Source: Acidobacteriota bacterium (lineage in GTDB: Bacteria; Acidobacteriota; Blastocatellia; Pyrinomonadales; Pyrinomonadaceae). Taken from it: DNA of 64,000 nucleotides. Positions 62,791 to 64,000 of this stretch are shown piece by piece. Each line of letters begins with the position of its first letter. The stretch's first letter is position 1. Below the pieces are notes generated by a model, which saw only the letters and a list, made by a program, of their open reading frames with translations, was not told where the DNA came from and ran no database searches. The stretch lies in assembly GCA_016713675.1 (NCBI GenBank), contig JADJOS010000004.1, forward strand, positions 248,001-312,000. The letters run 5' to 3'. A program made the position numbers and the translations under genes.

Positions 62791-64000
62791 AAATTTAGAT
62801 AACTCTCGTCAAACATATTCCCGCGACCCAAAATATAGTTTGGATCGAATACCGCTTTTAGTTCCGCCATTTCGTTCAGATAACGTTCGCCCATCATCGC
62901 GGCGAGGTATTTTCGCTTGAGCTTACCAATGCCGTGTTCGGCCGAAACCGTCCCGCCGAGCATTATTGCCTGTGCAACGCACCGTCCGTAGATATTCCGA
63001 GCCTTTTCAGCCTCATCAGCGTCCTTCGGCAGCATATTGGCGTGCAAATGACAGTCGCCGATATGTCCAAATATCACATATTCGAGTGCGCTGGCGTTGA
63101 GAGTCTCCTTGTAGTATCGCAGAAACGATGCAAAATTCGCGTCCGGTACGGCCATGTCCGTCCCGACCTTTCGCTGCTTGTTTTTGACCACACGCTCGTT
63201 CACCGAAACCGGCAAAGCATGCCTGAAATCTCGCATCTTCTCGCGGTCCTGCTCATTTGTCGTAAACCACGAACGCTCGAGATCAGCACGATGTTTCTCA
63301 AGCAGTTCATTCCATTGCTCAAGCAAAGCGTCTTCGTTTTCCGCGGTTGTTTCCTGCTCAAAAAATATTGCTCCGACCGCATCCGCGGGCAGGTCAGGAA
63401 ACTTCTCTGAGATAAACCTCAACGCATTCTCGTCAAAATACTCGATTAGCGAGGCATCCGCAAAGCTCCCCTCCTTACGAAGGAGGGGTGGCAGTCCCGA
63501 TGCTTTGATCGGAACTGACGGGGTGGTTCTCGCGTTCGCTGATCTAAATTCAAACGAAGTTGATTTCGCCTCATCCACAAACTTCAACAATTCGCTCTCA
63601 TCACCAAAAAACACGATCCCGCTAAAAAAACCTTCCGGCTTCGCGACCAGCGAAAGCTCGATCTCGGCGATCACGCCAAGCGTCCCTTCGCTGCCAATGA
63701 ACAGATCGATCGCATCGAGCGGCTGCTCATTAAAATAGCCGCTCACATTCTTACGCACATCGGGGCGTTCGTACGTCAAAGGCTTGGTTGTGAACGAGCG
63801 GCCGCTCGTAGTCTTAATAGTGATTGAGCCATTCTCGTCAGCTAACGTTTCGCCGCGACGAATTTCAGCAACGTCACCGTCCGCGAGCACCATCGTAAGC
63901 CGCCGAACAAATTCACGCGTCGCTCCGTATTTAAAACTCCTCGCACCCGAAGCGTTCGTAGCCACCGTCCCGCCGATCTGACAAGACCATTCGGTCGGAT
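62787..64000 (-). CDS. FAD-linked oxidase (GlcD/D-lactate dehydrogenase-like), 5' part missing
   Basis: The gene runs off the right edge: the open frame continues upstream of the last ATG/GTG as PTEWSCQIGGTVATNASG at 63947-64000, the FAD pyrophosphate-binding segment. Visible parts are the VAO-type FAD domain end (GSEGTLGVIAEIELSLV), the substrate domain with HIGDCHLHANMLP and the C-terminal AEHGIGKLKRKYL. This layout is that of glycolate oxidase GlcD and D-lactate dehydrogenases, which oxidise 2-hydroxyacids. A family A element adds RTTPSVPIKASGLPPLLRK in frame. D-lactate produced by MurQ is a plausible substrate. Confidence 0.88.
   Translation of the reverse strand, partial: PTEWSCQIGGTVATNASGARSFKYGATREFVRRLTMVLADGDVAEIRRGETLADENGSITIKTTSGRSFTTKPLTYERPDVRKNVSGYFNEQPLDAIDLFIGSEGTLGVIAEIELSLVAKPEGFFSGIVFFGDESELLKFVDEAKSTSFEFRSANARTTPSVPIKASGLPPLLRKEGSFADASLIEYFDENALRFISEKFPDLPADAVGAIFFEQETTAENEDALLEQWNELLEKHRADLERSWFTTNEQDREKMRDFRHALPVSVNERVVKNKQRKVGTDMAVPDANFASFLRYYKETLNASALEYVIFGHIGDCHLHANMLPKDADEAEKARNIYGRCVAQAIMLGGTVSAEHGIGKLKRKYLAAMMGERYLNEMAELKAVFDPNYILGRGNMFDESYLNL
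63464..63530 (-). repeat. Family A palindromic element, copy A5, inside the FAD oxidase gene
   Basis: Shares hairpin 1 (CTCCCCTCC-TTACGAA-GGAGGGG) and the end CGGGGTGGTTCT with the other copies, but hairpin 2 is a different stem, CAGTCCCGAT/ATCGGAACTG (63492-63501/63508-63517), around the same loop GCTTTG. Confidence 0.9.

Overview
The window reads as the chromosome of a Gram-negative heterotroph, most likely an acidobacterium of the Blastocatellia/Pyrinomonadaceae type. This is inferred from gene content: an Oar-type TonB receptor with a carboxypeptidase-regulatory plug, FG-GAP repeat exoproteins, a split glycine decarboxylase, cobalamin-dependent MetH, M1/M24/S15 peptidases and many signal peptides and lipoboxes. 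No rRNA, tRNA, CRISPR array, insertion sequence or phage module was found. About 50 genes are densely packed on both strands.

Layout. 0-7 kb: glycine cleavage genes (gcvH 3' end, gcvPA, gcvPB) with a Tat-type class V aminotransferase between the two P subunits and a lipoprotein behind. 7-10 kb: VTT membrane protein, Rieske protein, SAM methyltransferase, small secreted protein. 10-13.4 kb: proton-translocating transhydrogenase pntA (frameshifted) and pntB. 13.4-15.3 kb: small accessory patch (DUF559 nuclease bracketed by palindromes, 21-bp tandem repeat, orphan gene, broken SMI1/KNR4 gene). 15.3-30 kb: ferredoxin, FHA-membrane-trypsin protein, acyltransferase, reprolysin/FG-GAP exoprotein, saccharopine-dehydrogenase-like enzyme, metH under a SAM-II-type riboswitch, secreted adhesin-like protein, M1 aminopeptidase. 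30-44 kb: repeat-rich spacer, DUF937 protein, NHL/M23 lipoprotein (multiply frameshifted), M24 peptidase, lipid kinase, AMP-ligase/ACP/acyltransferase fusion, S15 peptidase, and a Cpx-like kinase/regulator pair facing a CpxP/Spy-like gene. 44-59 kb: a nearly complete peptidoglycan-sugar salvage region (nagA, TonB receptor, serine hydrolase-NamZ fusion, LysR regulator, sugar kinase, murQ, lipoprotein, SSS symporter, nagZ). 59-64 kb: lysA, helical-repeat protein, HAD phosphatase, FAD-linked oxidase (runs off the end).

How the genes work together. The 44-59 kb region gives a route from cell-wall glycan to GlcN-6-P: outer-membrane uptake, removal of peptide and terminal MurNAc by the fusion enzyme, GlcNAc removal by secreted NagZ, symport, phosphorylation, MurQ ether cleavage and NagA deacetylation. 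The D-lactate released by MurQ could feed the FAD-linked oxidase at the right edge.

The most unusual signal is a set of short palindromic repeat families, several lying in frame inside conserved housekeeping genes. One family (A, five copies) occurs in nagA, lysA and the FAD oxidase, and brackets a DUF559 nuclease gene. Its inner hairpin is replaced by a different but self-complementary stem in one copy. Other families sit inside metH, the AMP-ligase fusion and the serine hydrolase-NamZ gene (twice, once forming its signal-peptide core). This resembles the Rickettsia palindromic elements.

Caution: six genes carry one or more frameshifts, several in homopolymer or dinucleotide runs, which suggests uncorrected long-read assembly errors. 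Start codons given as TTG, CTG or GTG are the least certain coordinates.
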